From IMG/VR virus record IMGVR_UViG_3300021963_000062, positions 1 through 64,000 of that record: 64,000 bases of DNA. One strand, 5' to 3'. Below are positions 30,614-38,241 of this stretch, one piece after another (position 1 is the stretch's first letter; the number at the start of each line of letters is the position of its first letter). Origin of the DNA: a virus. The translations under genes were made by a program, and so were the position numbers. Below the pieces are notes generated by a model. That model worked only from the letters and a program-made list of their open reading frames with translations, was not told the origin of the DNA and did no database searches.

Positions 30614-31192
30614 TTATACAAATCCCGAGTGATATAACCATCCAGTACAAAGATACTTAACTACTCCTTTAGGAGGCATAATTCCCCTATGAATATAATT
30701 CCATGTTGCTGGAAAAAATATTATTTTACCTTCTTCTGGTTTCACTTTTGTTCCATCAACAAACTCGGTTTCCCCACCAGGGCCTTCAACAGTATTTAAA
30801 TACCAAATAAAAGTAAGCATTCTGACACCATCCGAAACATTCCAATGAGAATCATGATGCCAACTATAAAACCCCTCTCCACCTATCGTTCTTTGAATTT
30901 GATAACCAGTGTCATTCAAATCCATATCCATGGGATTAATTGGAAAATTGTTTTTTAAGTATAATCTATATTCTTTTAAAGAATCAACTAAAGATTCATA
31001 AAAAACTTTATCTTCTTCTTTCCACCCATTGATATATGTAATAGAAATATCGGTAGATATTTTTGTATTAACGTCTACCCCGCCCAAAGTTTTGCCGGAA
31101 GTTTTCCTTAAGTCTCTTTCAAATTTATAAATTACATTCTTACAGAATTCACTATCAAGTGCATTCTGTTTTTCCCATATAAACTTATTCAT
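30614..31192 (-). CDS. 2OG-Fe(II) oxygenase (P4H-like)
   Basis: 192 residues with His112-x-Asp114 (WHHDSHW), GGETEFVDG, distal His168 (FFPATWNYIHRG) and Lys179 in place of the usual Arg (VVKYLCTGW), consistent with 2OG binding by Lys in P4H-type enzymes. Substrate unknown; location beside the fibre genes allows modification of virion proteins. The start overlaps the preceding stop by TAATG. Confidence 0.82.
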   Translation of the reverse strand: MNKFIWEKQNALDSEFCKNVIYKFERDLRKTSGKTLGGVDVNTKISTDISITYINGWKEEDKVFYESLVDSLKEYRLYLKNNFPINPMDMDLNDTGYQIQRTIGGEGFYSWHHDSHWNVSDGVRMLTFIWYLNTVEGPGGETEFVDGTKVKPEEGKIIFFPATWNYIHRGIMPPKGVVKYLCTGWLYHSGFV

Positions 31193-31401
31193 TATTTTTT
31201 TGGACTTGGTTTTGATTTATCACAAACATTACAATAGTATGAAAACCCCTCTCTGAAGTACTTCACAGGTTGGAAGTTATCTTCATTAAGTGGTTTAGTC
31301 TCTCCGCACTTATCACAGATTCGGTTCTTTTCTTGACTGTTTTCTGACTTTTTTGAGTTCTTTGAGTTCCATTTTAATATTCTTGTAAGCAGTCTCAGCA
31401 T
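31192..31401 (-). CDS. Small zinc-ribbon protein, 69 aa
   Basis: From ATG 31401, eight bases after GGAGG. The N-terminus is basic (MLRLLTRILKWNSKNSKKSE), followed by a four-Cys zinc-ribbon, ICDKCGETKPL and YYCNVCDKSK. Such ribbons often precede HNH domains or bind nucleic acids on their own. It overlaps the end of the next upstream gene by 89 bases in another frame, which is unusual, but the ribosome-binding site and the Cys pattern support it. Confidence 0.6.
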   Translation of the reverse strand: MLRLLTRILKWNSKNSKKSENSQEKNRICDKCGETKPLNEDNFQPVKYFREGFSYYCNVCDKSKPSPKK

Positions 31402-31495
31402 CAATCTTTCCTCCCATTTCTAGGGCGCAAATAATATCAACTCTGGTTCCAAAGTGTGACAGGGCTTTTTCAAAGCAATCTAATTCTTCATACAT
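31313..31495 (-). CDS. Hypothetical helical protein, 60 aa
   Basis: From ATG 31495, overlapping the preceding stop by eight bases: MYEELDCFEKALSHFGTRVD then GGKIDAETAYKNIKMELKEL and a basic tail. A helical protein with a charged C-terminus; short proteins of this layout occur in related phages. No function. Confidence 0.55.
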   Translation of the reverse strand: MYEELDCFEKALSHFGTRVDIICALEMGGKIDAETAYKNIKMELKELKKVRKQSRKEPNL

Positions 31496-31709
31496 CGTAT
31501 TGAATTCCACAACGCTCGGCAATAATATCTATGCGAGCATCAAGAGAGTTCTCAAGTTCATAGAGAGCATTAGTCATCCCAATGTTTTCTTCTTCTAAGA
31601 CTTTTACACGGTCTTCAAGTTCCTGAAGTCTCTGAAAGACTACATCACCAGGCGTAGGTTCTGCGAACCCCCACTTCTGAAAAAACCAATAAGGATCTTG
31701 TTTAGTCAT
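31488..31709 (-). CDS. Coiled-coil protein, 73 aa
   Basis: MTKQDPYWFFQKWGFAEPTP, then a clear heptad region (LQELEDRVKVLEEENIGMTN), ending ERCGIQYDV. The coiled coil suggests oligomerisation. It overlaps both neighbours by a few bases (ATGA at the start). No known family. Confidence 0.6.
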   Translation of the reverse strand: MTKQDPYWFFQKWGFAEPTPGDVVFQRLQELEDRVKVLEEENIGMTNALYELENSLDARIDIIAERCGIQYDV

Positions 31710-31906
31710 AATACATTCACGGACTTCAAATAGTTTCTATAAGCCATGAACCTGCGAAGTGAAGGTTGTCCTGGTATTGGGCCTAGACTTTCGCAGATCT
31801 CACAGTAACATAACCAATCATACCAAGGTGTTGTCGGATCCAGTGCTGGATGCGGACTTGTTTGTGTGTAGTTCTTTAAGGAGTTTAGCCAGTTCTGGAG
31901 TTTCAT
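31706..31906 (-). CDS. Conserved small protein, 66 aa
   Basis: From ATG 31906 (MKLQNWLNSLKNYTQTSPHP): the frame opens further upstream only from TTG. It contains WYDWLCYCEICESLGPIPGQ with three Cys and PSLRRFMAYRNYLKSVNVL. The 'W-L-x-x-L-x-x-Y...T-P-W-Y-D-W-L-C-Y-C' pattern recurs in cyanophages. The function is unknown. Confidence 0.58.
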   Translation of the reverse strand: MKLQNWLNSLKNYTQTSPHPALDPTTPWYDWLCYCEICESLGPIPGQPSLRRFMAYRNYLKSVNVL

Positions 31907-31944
31907 CCCATTCCCATACTTGATTGTGCGTTGGATCTTTCTTT

Positions 31945-32160
31945 TCAATCGTATAAGTTCTCTTCGTCATTTGTAATTTCTCCTTCGGTAATTTTGAGAT
32001 GTTTTTCTATAATTTTTTTTCTTATGAGAAGATAATAAATTTTATAAGCGGGAAAATTATTATCGGGATCTAAAGAAATTGTTACTGCATGTTTCCACAA
32101 TTTTTTAAGTTGTTCATCCAAAATAACTATTGATTTTTCGTTTGTTGTTTCCTCTTTCAT
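31945..32160 (-). CDS. Hypothetical protein, 71 aa
   Basis: MKEETTNEKSIVILDEQLKK, LWKHAVTISLDPDNNFPAYK and an acidic tail. It is the first gene behind a TTGACA-type promoter (32182-32210). No recognised motif. Confidence 0.58.
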   Translation of the reverse strand: MKEETTNEKSIVILDEQLKKLWKHAVTISLDPDNNFPAYKIYYLLIRKKIIEKHLKITEGEITNDEENLYD

Positions 32161-32181
32161 AATAACAAAAATATTAATATT

Positions 32182-32210
32182 ATTTTATTATATAGAGAAT
32201 ATTATGTCAA
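32182..32210 (-). promoter_or_regulatory. Sigma-70-like promoter
   Basis: TTGACA (32205-32210), 17-base spacer, TAAAAT (32182-32187) on the minus strand, 22 bases before the ATG at 32160. A second TATAAT overlaps the spacer at 12-base distance and is less likely to be used. Confidence 0.65.
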
Positions 32211-32218
32211 GGACTTTT

Positions 32219-32509
32219 TTATTGAGATATAAAATAAACTACACCAGAAGAAAATTCCTTATATTCATTAGAAACTGGCAAAAGAGGAAATCTTTTAGCG
32301 GATAAAATATATTCCGAAATACGTTTTTTATAACTATCATTAAAAATATAATTATTTTTTATTTCTGAATGATATTCATCAATATAAGAATCATCGGAAA
32401 GTTTTCTTTCACAAATAACTTGAAGTGCTTCTTGATCGGAAGATGCTATTACATACATTGTTCCAATTTTTTCCGGAACCCAATAGTCAATTATGTATAA
32501 AAATTTCAT
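32219..32509 (-). CDS. FLYIIDYW-family protein, paralogue 1
   Basis: 96 residues from ATG 32509: MKFLYIIDYWVPEKIGTMYV, IASSDQEALQVICERKLSDD, then KKRISEYILSAKRFPLLPV and GVVYFISQ. It is a clear paralogue of the gene at 42984-43277 (shared FLYIIDYW, IASSDxEA, ISxxKLxxDS, FPLxxxxxxxxEYxSGxxYFIS). The family is not one I can name. Beta-alpha layout, no membrane helix. Confidence 0.62.
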   Translation of the reverse strand: MKFLYIIDYWVPEKIGTMYVIASSDQEALQVICERKLSDDSYIDEYHSEIKNNYIFNDSYKKRISEYILSAKRFPLLPVSNEYKEFSSGVVYFISQ

Positions 32510-32517
32510 TTTCTTCG

Positions 32518-32769
32518 TCAAATTTCGGGGAGTGGTGATCCATCTTTAATCTCAATATAGATTGCAGGAGGAGAATCGTTCCAGTGACGAATCACCCCAG
32601 CCACAATAAAACCATTAGTGACCAGGTAAGAAACAAAAATAAAGGTGCGTATCCAAGCAATAGTATCAGATTCTCGGTCGCATTTAGATGCCTTTTCTCC
32701 AAGTGCTTTAGCCCACCAACGCCAGATTGTCTTCCTCTTCTTCGTGGACTGATTCTCTAAATTTGACAT
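32518..32769 (-). CDS. Small membrane protein, 83 aa
   Basis: A basic N-terminus with Trp (KKRKTIWRWWAKALGEKASK), one transmembrane helix (IRTFIFVSYLVTNGFIVAGV) and a short extracytoplasmic end (DSPPAIYIEIKDGSPLPEI). Known as a hypothetical in related phages. It overlaps the next upstream gene by 62 bases. Confidence 0.6.
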   Translation of the reverse strand: MSNLENQSTKKRKTIWRWWAKALGEKASKCDRESDTIAWIRTFIFVSYLVTNGFIVAGVIRHWNDSPPAIYIEIKDGSPLPEI

Positions 32770-32968
32770 ATTCCAGATCTTTCCATTGTTTGTGATAACA
32801 TAAAACTAACAATCTTTCGTTGCGGTGTAAACAACAGGCCTCATAATTAACACAATCTTTAGGACGAACATTAACTTCTATTGTAATGTAGTCATCACAT
32901 TTAAAATAAACCCAACCTTCAACTCCTTTTGTCCACCTAACATAATCGTTGACTTTGGGTTCATACAT
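32708..32968 (-). CDS. SH3-like small protein, 86 aa
   Basis: MYEPKVNDYVRWTKGVEGWV, YFKCDDYITIEVNVRPKDCV, then Cys-rich VNYEACCLHRNERLLVLCYH and an acidic tail. The 'G-x-V-x-W...G-W-V' opening is typical of small SH3-like barrels. Cyanophage relatives exist; function unknown. It shares its first base with the stop of the upstream gene. Confidence 0.6.
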   Translation of the reverse strand: MYEPKVNDYVRWTKGVEGWVYFKCDDYITIEVNVRPKDCVNYEACCLHRNERLLVLCYHKQWKDLEYVKFRESVHEEEEDNLALVG

Positions 32969-33177
32969 TAGAGTTTTCCTCCTACCGTACCTTCATGAAC
33001 TGCTTCGGGTTCAGGCCAACCTTCCTGCCGTCCTTTAAGATAAAAACGGGTGCCTGATATACATGAGTCTTCAGTGAGAGCCGAGACCAATCCATTTCCT
33101 TCTTTGTCATAACTATCCCAGAGAAATTTTCCTTGTTCAACACGGAACGCATCATCAATCCATTGAATTTCTTGCAT
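32968..33177 (-). CDS. Conserved small protein, 69 aa
   Basis: MQEIQWIDDAFRVEQGKFLW, LVSALTEDSCISGTRFYLKG and a C-terminal GTVGGKL. It is predicted beta-rich. An alternative frame on the same strand (32982-33206) is less protein-like. Function unknown. Confidence 0.58.
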   Translation of the reverse strand: MQEIQWIDDAFRVEQGKFLWDSYDKEGNGLVSALTEDSCISGTRFYLKGRQEGWPEPEAVHEGTVGGKL

Positions 33178-33187
33178 TTATATCTTT

Positions 33188-33409
33188 TTAAAGTTGACTC
33201 GGACATTTACTTACCACCATAGCAATGGCAGCAGCTTCAATAGCAGGAGAAGTGGAGATTACTCTCCTCACATTTGACCCGCCATATTTATCGTTAGCCT
33301 TACTATAGGCAACTAGAACTGATCGCAGAGTGTCCATACCTTTATTACGATTCGCACAAAAGTCTACTGCGACAGTATTCAATAGTGTCAGTAAAGTTAG
33401 TTCAGCCAT
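33188..33409 (-). CDS. Hypothetical protein, 73 aa
   Basis: MAELTLLTLLNTVAVDFCAN, DTLRSVLVAYSKANDKYGGS, SPAIEAAAIAMVVSKCPSQL: helices rich in Ala/Leu/Val, mildly hydrophobic but with no clear membrane span. The ATG overlaps the upstream TGA. No family recognised. Confidence 0.52.
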   Translation of the reverse strand: MAELTLLTLLNTVAVDFCANRNKGMDTLRSVLVAYSKANDKYGGSNVRRVISTSPAIEAAAIAMVVSKCPSQL

Positions 33410-33572
33410 CCCCTTTAATACTTAAGGTGTAATCTTTCTTTGTTAGTTTATGTTGTTTTACGAATCTGTCAACATGATCTTTACATTCAAACCAACAGAT
33501 TCGTTTTTCTTTACCCTCCTTCAGATCCACTCGGAAGATGAAGGTTTCATACGGAAATTTTTCGTCAGTCAT
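33402..33572 (-). CDS. Small protein, 56 aa
   Basis: Open frame for MTDEKFPYETFIFRVDLKEG, KEKRICWFECKDHVDRFVKQ and SIKGDG. Lys-rich, with a strand-helix pattern. It is coupled by overlapping codons to both neighbours (TAATG at the start, TGA overlapping the next gene by eight bases). No function known. Confidence 0.58.
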   Translation of the reverse strand: MTDEKFPYETFIFRVDLKEGKEKRICWFECKDHVDRFVKQHKLTKKDYTLSIKGDG

Positions 33573-33733
33573 TAAGTGGGTTGTTCCTGCCTTTGAGTAT
33601 AGACCACATCAAAGAGTTCGTCAAGTATTTCGTTACACTCGTGATACTCTTTACCATCAAGCAAAGTCTTCTCGAATTGATAACGACGAACTGCAGTGAA
33701 GATTAGTTTATATTGTTCGGGTGTAAAGTTCAT
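33572..33733 (-). CDS. Small protein, 53 aa
   Basis: Open frame for MNFTPEQYKLIFTAVRRYQF then EKTLLDGKEYHECNEILDEL. The 'M-x-F-T-P-E-Q...I-x-x-A-V-x-x-Y-Q' beginning recurs in cyanophage genomes. It overlaps the next gene by TAATG and starts on the last base of the cupin-like gene's stop. No function known. Confidence 0.6.
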   Translation of the reverse strand: MNFTPEQYKLIFTAVRRYQFEKTLLDGKEYHECNEILDELFDVVYTQRQEQPT

Positions 33734-34206
33734 TATTCTCCAAGTGTGTGAATGACAGGTTTTTCGTGGGCAAGGATATGATAAAGGTCTGGGTTCTTTG
33801 CTGCTGATACAGGAACAAACTCCGTCTCAGGATTAAACTCTTCATCACGAATTGCCTGGTTAATGACAATGGAACCTTCCTCCCCAGAATAAGACCGATG
33901 GAAAGTCATTTTAGGGATCACCAGAGCCCCAGAAGAACGATTGAGATGAACGATATGATACGGATAACGCCATTCTGGGTTTACCAGTTCAAATGTGCGA
34001 ATACCAGACAGAACACGATTATGATCTACCTGGTGATAATGAATATAAAATTGTTTAGCTCCTACAATATCATCAGGTGGTGAAATAGCAGCACCAGTAT
34101 GAATTACAAGATCTTGTGCGTTTGAGTTTTCTACAGAGATGTCATAGAATACAACTGCATCTGTTTCCCTGAATACTCTATGTTTTTTAAAGTGAACTTC
34201 GCTCAT
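33733..34206 (-). CDS. Cupin-like protein
   Basis: 157 residues of beta-rich sequence with VFYDISVENSNAQDLVIHTG, FYIHYHQVDHNRVLSGIRTF (several His), GALVIPKMTFHRSYSGEEGS. The spacing of His residues suggests a cupin (RmlC-type) barrel with a possible metal site. Proteins of this type are widespread in T4-like cyanophages. A direct enzymatic role cannot be given. Confidence 0.6.
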   Translation of the reverse strand: MSEVHFKKHRVFRETDAVVFYDISVENSNAQDLVIHTGAAISPPDDIVGAKQFYIHYHQVDHNRVLSGIRTFELVNPEWRYPYHIVHLNRSSGALVIPKMTFHRSYSGEEGSIVINQAIRDEEFNPETEFVPVSAAKNPDLYHILAHEKPVIHTLGE

Positions 34207-34400
34207 CAGTCGTAGGTGTTTTGCTCCTGTTGCAATCTATCTATATAAAAATAAATGGTAGCATTTGAATACTGAAATTCTTCAAATCTATGAGGTTTTT
34301 TCTCCTTCATCTTGGTCAACATATTAATCCAGTCGTATCGTTTGTCAACGACCCAACCATAATGTTGTTCATCCTGAAAAAGATCATACTTAGTTTTCAT
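34206..34400 (-). CDS. Small protein, 64 aa
   Basis: MKTKYDLFQDEQHYGWVVDK, RYDWINMLTKMKEKKPHRFE and a C-terminal DRLQQEQNTYD. The ATG at 34400 overlaps the upstream stop (TGATG). It is rich in Tyr, Lys and Gln. No family recognised. Confidence 0.56.
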   Translation of the reverse strand: MKTKYDLFQDEQHYGWVVDKRYDWINMLTKMKEKKPHRFEEFQYSNATIYFYIDRLQQEQNTYD

Positions 34401-34624
34401 CACTCAAACTCCCGAGTCCTGTTAATCCTTTGAACTGGAGGGGTATAAGGGGGAATAACCTCACAAGTCACACGAATATCAGAACCTTTGGTTGCTTCAG
34501 CCATCTCACGATAACCAAGACCAACATAGATCTGTCCACCGACTACGGCAACTGCCATGGATCCCCAGAAATAATAATACCACTTAGTTTTTACTTGGTG
34601 GCGTAGAATCTTATTGACTTTCAT
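34400..34624 (-). CDS. Small membrane protein, 74 aa
   Basis: Basic N-terminus (MKVNKILRHQVKTKWYYYFW), one transmembrane helix (GSMAVAVVGGQIYVGLGY), then a soluble part with TCEVIPPYTPPVQRINRTRE. The same kind of protein (Lys-Trp-Tyr-Tyr-x-x-Trp-G then TM) is common in cyanophages. It overlaps the next upstream gene by ATGA. Confidence 0.62.
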   Translation of the reverse strand: MKVNKILRHQVKTKWYYYFWGSMAVAVVGGQIYVGLGYREMAEATKGSDIRVTCEVIPPYTPPVQRINRTREFE

Positions 34625-34764
34625 TTGAATACAGCGGTAACTCCGACTACTTTGGCATTAGGATTGCGGGCAAGGGCAACTTGTCTTGCTTCTTGATAGT
34701 CACGGGCTTGTACTTCTTCTTTGAAGACCTTACCTGCAACATAAAGGGTAACTTCACATTTCAT
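34621..34764 (-). CDS. Conserved T4-like cyanophage protein, 47 aa
   Basis: Open frame for MKCEVTLYVAGKVFKEEVQA followed by RDYQEARQVALARNPNAKVV and GVTAVFK. The 'V-A-G-x-V-x-x-E-E-V-x-A-R-D-Y-x-x-A-R-x-V-A-x-A-R-N-P-x-A' sequence recurs in many T4-like cyanophages. It overlaps both neighbours by a start/stop codon. Function unknown. Confidence 0.68.
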   Translation of the reverse strand: MKCEVTLYVAGKVFKEEVQARDYQEARQVALARNPNAKVVGVTAVFK

Positions 34765-34943
34765 TTTAAATAATGTTCTTTATCAGTATCAAATTCAATC
34801 CATTTAGCATCTTTCATATTAAGGCACATTAGAATTGTCTCATGTTCCCGATGTTCTCGTGGTGTACCACGATACAGGTATCTCCTTTGATACGCACAAC
34901 ACCAGACATTATAATAGATCTTAGCTTTTTCAGAAAGAGCCAT
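34761..34943 (-). CDS. Small protein, 60 aa
   Basis: MALSEKAKIYYNVWCCAYQR, RYLYRGTPREHREHETILMC and KWIEFDTDKEHYLK. It is rich in Tyr, His and Cys, with no clear motif. It overlaps its upstream neighbour by 14 bases. Confidence 0.55.
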   Translation of the reverse strand: MALSEKAKIYYNVWCCAYQRRYLYRGTPREHREHETILMCLNMKDAKWIEFDTDKEHYLK

Positions 34944-35187
34944 TTCCTAGTCGTTCAAAACAAACACTGTTAAACTTACCCTCTACACCGCGAAGAATAA
35001 GTTTGGTGTGGGAAGACTTTATAATTATTTGTTGAACAAAGTAAACTCCACCAGGAACTAACAGATGTTCTGGATCTGTATTATTTCCCCAAGCAACTTG
35101 TTCTTTAGAACACCCAACAAATTTTACAAAGTCTCCCTCTTTGATTTCACCATAAGAGAATTTTGGAATCTTAAGATCTTTCTTCAC
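34930..35187 (-). CDS. Conserved beta-rich protein, 85 aa
   Basis: MKKDLKIPKFSYGEIKEGDF, VKFVGCSKEQVAWGNNTDPE, LVPGGVYFVQQIIIKSSHTK and GVEGKFNSVCFERL. The 'G-x-Y-x-V...S-x-H-T-x-x-x-L-x-G-x-x-G-K-F-N-S-V-x-F' arrangement is that of small SH3/KOW-like cyanophage proteins. No function known. Confidence 0.6.
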   Translation of the reverse strand: MKKDLKIPKFSYGEIKEGDFVKFVGCSKEQVAWGNNTDPEHLLVPGGVYFVQQIIIKSSHTKLILRGVEGKFNSVCFERLGNGSF

Positions 35188-35426
35188 TTCTTTTCCTCTT
35201 TTGGTTGCACTTTCTGTTTGGTAGGATCTGCATAAGGGACTCGTCCCTCTTTCTCGTACATCAGTATATCATACTTAAACTTGCACTCATGGGGTTTCTG
35301 ATTGCAAAGAATCAGTGTGTCATTGATTGCACGATGAGATCCAACGGCAGAACCAAGTGAACTTCCTAAGAGCAATGTAAGTCCAAACATCCCAATGTTT
35401 TTAAGATTTAAAGAACGTTCAACCAT
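35184..35426 (-). CDS. Membrane-anchored protein, 80 aa
   Basis: From ATG 35426: MVERSLNLKNIGMFGLTLLL followed by GSSLGSAVGSHRAINDTLIL, then a Cys-containing soluble part (CNQKPHECKFKYDILMYEKE). One N-terminal membrane span; the 'S-A-V-G-S-H-R...D-T-L-I-L-C-N-Q-K-P' core is conserved in cyanophages. An alternative ATG at 35465 would overlap the glycosyltransferase gene; neither has a good Shine-Dalgarno. Confidence 0.6.
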   Translation of the reverse strand: MVERSLNLKNIGMFGLTLLLGSSLGSAVGSHRAINDTLILCNQKPHECKFKYDILMYEKEGRVPYADPTKQKVQPKEEKK

Positions 35427-35451
35427 AATGAATTTCAGAAGTCTTTTTATT

Positions 35452-36624
35452 CTAATGTATTTCATCTGGCCAGTCAACCCTGCCAGTATAATCTCTAAAA
35501 ATCCATTTACCCAATGAATTCGTTGAAACTATTAAATCAGCAGAAATAACTTTTTTCCTCTTATAAACTGTGAAAAGAGAACTCCAATTAGAAATTGATT
35601 TAACTACCGTTTTTGAATAACAACCCGCCATCAGATCAAATACATTTTCAAAGATTTTTATAGTTCGAAGTAAGTATTTTATTTTAAATTTTTCTTTTGG
35701 TATTTTATTTTGATGTAAAGTTATAAACTTCTTAAGATAATAAGACTTATCAATTATATTATTTGGATATCTATCATAATAATATGAATAATACTTTTTA
35801 GGAATGTCAGAACTAATATAGATTTTTTGATTAGGATTTTCTGAAAGAATAAAATTATCAATCAAATTAAAATAATCAGAGTCTGGTATAATTTTATACC
35901 TATTAACCCAATCAAAATCATTATTAATATTTTCTGATTCAAAAAATATTTTTTGTCTGTTTTTATCTTTTTTTAATAACATATCATAATACTTATATTT
36001 TCCAGAATTTCTATATTCTTTTCCCAATCTATTTTTATGAAAATTTTCCCAATAAGAATCTATTGTTTCCTTTGGTAAAATTTTTTCTATTTCATTCAAA
36101 AATTTTTCAGTGGGATATGTACCCAGCCCTCTGCGTAAATGTATGCAACAAACATCGGAAAACTCATTTTCCATAAAATTAATAGCTGTTGTCAACTTTA
36201 ATTTTATTTTAGATACACAATTGTGCAGTATTTCTTTATATGTTATATTTTTATAATCAAAAAAATGATATAAGTGATCAAAACAAGAGATAGAAAAGTC
36301 AAGATAATAATAAGTATTTTCAGAACTATTTTTATAATCAAATTGTTCTGTTAAAAGAATGTCTCTAAATTTTTCACACGTTATTGGAATTAGTTGATTA
36401 TTAGATGATTTTAAAACCGAAACATCTTGAGCTGTAGTATTTGGCAAATTAATTAATAATAGTTCAGGCCAATAGTTATCTTCCACAATTATTTCAACAT
36501 CTTTAATAATTGTAGAAAAATAATATGCTAGACTCCAAATAGCAATTCTATCTCCAAATCCACTGTCATGTTCAAATAAGTTATTACCCGCCCATGGTTC
36601 AAAACATATTAGTTTTATGGACAT
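35452..36624 (-). CDS. Fucosyltransferase-like GT-B protein 1
   Basis: 390 residues, AT-rich. It has an N-terminal GFGDRIAIWSLAYYF (acceptor domain), a central VCCIHLRRGLGTYP (Arg-rich motif like the HxRxxD of fucosyltransferases), and a C-terminal KIYISSDIPKKYY...NIIDKSYYLKKF followed by DLMAGCYSKTVVKSISNWSSLF. The order is that of NodZ/FUT8/O-fucosyltransferase-type enzymes. It is a distant paralogue of 38231-39343. Both bracket the amidinotransferase. Confidence 0.6.
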   Translation of the reverse strand: MSIKLICFEPWAGNNLFEHDSGFGDRIAIWSLAYYFSTIIKDVEIIVEDNYWPELLLINLPNTTAQDVSVLKSSNNQLIPITCEKFRDILLTEQFDYKNSSENTYYYLDFSISCFDHLYHFFDYKNITYKEILHNCVSKIKLKLTTAINFMENEFSDVCCIHLRRGLGTYPTEKFLNEIEKILPKETIDSYWENFHKNRLGKEYRNSGKYKYYDMLLKKDKNRQKIFFESENINNDFDWVNRYKIIPDSDYFNLIDNFILSENPNQKIYISSDIPKKYYSYYYDRYPNNIIDKSYYLKKFITLHQNKIPKEKFKIKYLLRTIKIFENVFDLMAGCYSKTVVKSISNWSSLFTVYKRKKVISADLIVSTNSLGKWIFRDYTGRVDWPDEIH

Positions 36625-37589
36625 TAGTGTTCTCTTTCAAGATCTAAAGTTACGCAATGAAAAAATCCGGCTAGGGTTCTACCATGTCTCCAAGGGAGCA
36701 TTGCAGATTCAATACCGTATTTTTCCAGTTCTTTTCTAGTTTCATGTTGGTGTTCTTCCAAAACTACTAGATTGGGATTAATACTAATAAGATTCAAATT
36801 CCCCCAAGGAGAAGCGTTATTATAACTGGCATAGTATCCAGTATCATAAGGTTCTGGAGCAAAAATAACATCCCAACTTCTAAAAGGTTCCGGGAGATCA
36901 TCTTTAGATTTAACTCTAGATGGATTAACCATCACTAAACCTTCCCTCAAAAATGCAACTGTACTATCGATGTGAACATAACTGTATACACCTTGGAGTA
37001 AATGTACTCTAACTTCAGATCCTACAAGTTCTTGAAGTAACTCTGCACCTTTTATGTTACCAGTATTTGAAACAAGATAGAGGAGATCATTATTAGCTCT
37101 AATGATATTGGCAGCATCAAAAGCAGGAGAAGATTCAGTTAAAGAAAGAATGTCTTTATTTCCAATACAATCTTCAGTGTACAATTCATCTTCACAAGAA
37201 CAAGGAATGTGAATTAAATTGTCAAAATGGTGTGCAAAAGACTTCCAATTATTTTTTCTAGATCGTAAAGGCATTGGAGTTGCAATAGACAAATCTCCAT
37301 GAGTAAAAATACAATCTCTGGGACAAAAATTATAATATTCTGTTTCTTCTCTATTGGGTCTGACTACTTCTATTTGTTGACTTTTTAAAAATTCAACAAA
37401 AGTTTCCAAGTCTTCATTAGCTTCTTCAATTACTTGTTGTGGATATTCGCCAATAACTACATCAATTACATCTTGTTTATCGGCATAATTAACAAATCTT
37501 AGAGACCTATCCATTTCAGGAACTCTAGCGTAATCTGCAACTCCTACGAGTACTTTTTTTAGAGGATCCCACTCATTTCTACTAGTCAT
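36624..37589 (-). CDS. Glycine/inosamine amidinotransferase-family enzyme
   Basis: 321 residues with the pentein-fold catalytic set: Asp158 in AFDAANIIRANNDLLYLVS, His207 in YVHIDSTVAFL, Cys312 in AGFFHCVTLDLE, and the opening NEWDPLKKVLVG typical of amidinotransferases. These enzymes move the amidino group of arginine to an amine (glycine, scyllo-inosamine). Phage function is unknown; it might modify an aminosugar or produce guanidinoacetate. It overlaps the fucosyltransferase-like gene by one base. Confidence 0.8.
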   Translation of the reverse strand: MTSRNEWDPLKKVLVGVADYARVPEMDRSLRFVNYADKQDVIDVVIGEYPQQVIEEANEDLETFVEFLKSQQIEVVRPNREETEYYNFCPRDCIFTHGDLSIATPMPLRSRKNNWKSFAHHFDNLIHIPCSCEDELYTEDCIGNKDILSLTESSPAFDAANIIRANNDLLYLVSNTGNIKGAELLQELVGSEVRVHLLQGVYSYVHIDSTVAFLREGLVMVNPSRVKSKDDLPEPFRSWDVIFAPEPYDTGYYASYNNASPWGNLNLISINPNLVVLEEHQHETRKELEKYGIESAMLPWRHGRTLAGFFHCVTLDLEREH

Positions 37590-37821
37590 TATTTTTAATA
37601 AATTCTTTTTCTAATTCTTTTGCAAGTTTCATCGCTCTTCTCCACATTAAATATTTTACTATGGGATTACGAGGATTATTTAATAACCACCATTTGGTTT
37701 TCCCATACTCAAATTTCAAAAGTTTAGTAATAAAATAAAATGATCTTGCAACACTATCATCAGTTATGATAAAGTATGCAGCTATTACAAAGAGAAAAAA
37801 CCAAATAGAATAATATTCCAT
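37582..37821 (-). CDS. Membrane protein, 79 aa
   Basis: An N-terminal membrane segment (MEYYSIWFFLFVIAAYFIIT) then a basic helical tail (WRRAMKLAKELEKEFIKNND). Similar proteins with 'NPRNPIVKYLMWRRAMKLAKEL' occur in cyanophages. It overlaps the amidinotransferase start by eight bases. Role unknown. Confidence 0.6.
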   Translation of the reverse strand: MEYYSIWFFLFVIAAYFIITDDSVARSFYFITKLLKFEYGKTKWWLLNNPRNPIVKYLMWRRAMKLAKELEKEFIKNND

Positions 37822-37822
37822 A

Positions 37823-38020
37823 TTAATGCCAACGAAGAGACTTTAAGTATTCCAATACGGTATCTCTCACATCCATGAGCTCATGATAACACTTTTGATT
37901 ATGGGCACATTGTCTAAGTTCATGATCTGGTTTATATACACTTTCCACAAATAAATCTAATCCTCTATTCCACTTATCCTTTTTGGATTCTCCATCATGT
38001 GTGCAGTAAGGTTGTGACAT
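37823..38020 (-). CDS. Conserved small Cys/His-containing protein, 65 aa
   Basis: MSQPYCTHDGESKKDKWNRG, LDLFVESVYKPDHELRQCAH, NQKCYHELMDVRDTVLEYLK. Three Cys and four His may bind a metal but the spacing is irregular. It starts on the last base of the preceding TAA (TAATG). No family. Confidence 0.55.
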   Translation of the reverse strand: MSQPYCTHDGESKKDKWNRGLDLFVESVYKPDHELRQCAHNQKCYHELMDVRDTVLEYLKSLRWH

Positions 38021-38190
38021 TAAACTTGCTCCAAATCTTCTATGGATGATACTGGTACTTCGTGTTCTGCAATTCGGTAATAATGTTCACCTTCTCGTAT
38101 ACCAAGATACTCGATATCATCACAATTATATTCTCTTAACCACGCTTGAAGACGCAAATGCATCAACTCCGAGGCGTTTGGGACATTCAT
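38020..38190 (-). CDS. Small protein, 56 aa
   Basis: Open frame for MNVPNASELMHLRLQAWLRE, YNCDDIEYLGIREGEHYYRI and EHEVPVSSIEDLEQV. It is the first gene after the promoter at 38214-38241 and is coupled to the following gene by TAATG. Acidic, with an alpha-beta pattern. No function. Confidence 0.6.
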   Translation of the reverse strand: MNVPNASELMHLRLQAWLREYNCDDIEYLGIREGEHYYRIAEHEVPVSSIEDLEQV

Positions 38191-38213
38191 AGATAATCAC
38201 TAAACACTTAGTA

Positions 38214-38241
38214 ATTATAAGTTATTTAGCTTATTTGTCAA
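38214..38241 (-). promoter_or_regulatory. Consensus promoter with overlapping late motif
   Basis: TTGACA (38236-38241), 16-base spacer, TATAAT (38214-38219) on the minus strand. A late-type CTAAATAA occupies 38222-38229 in the spacer. The -35 is inside the last codons of the upstream gene. Confidence 0.65.
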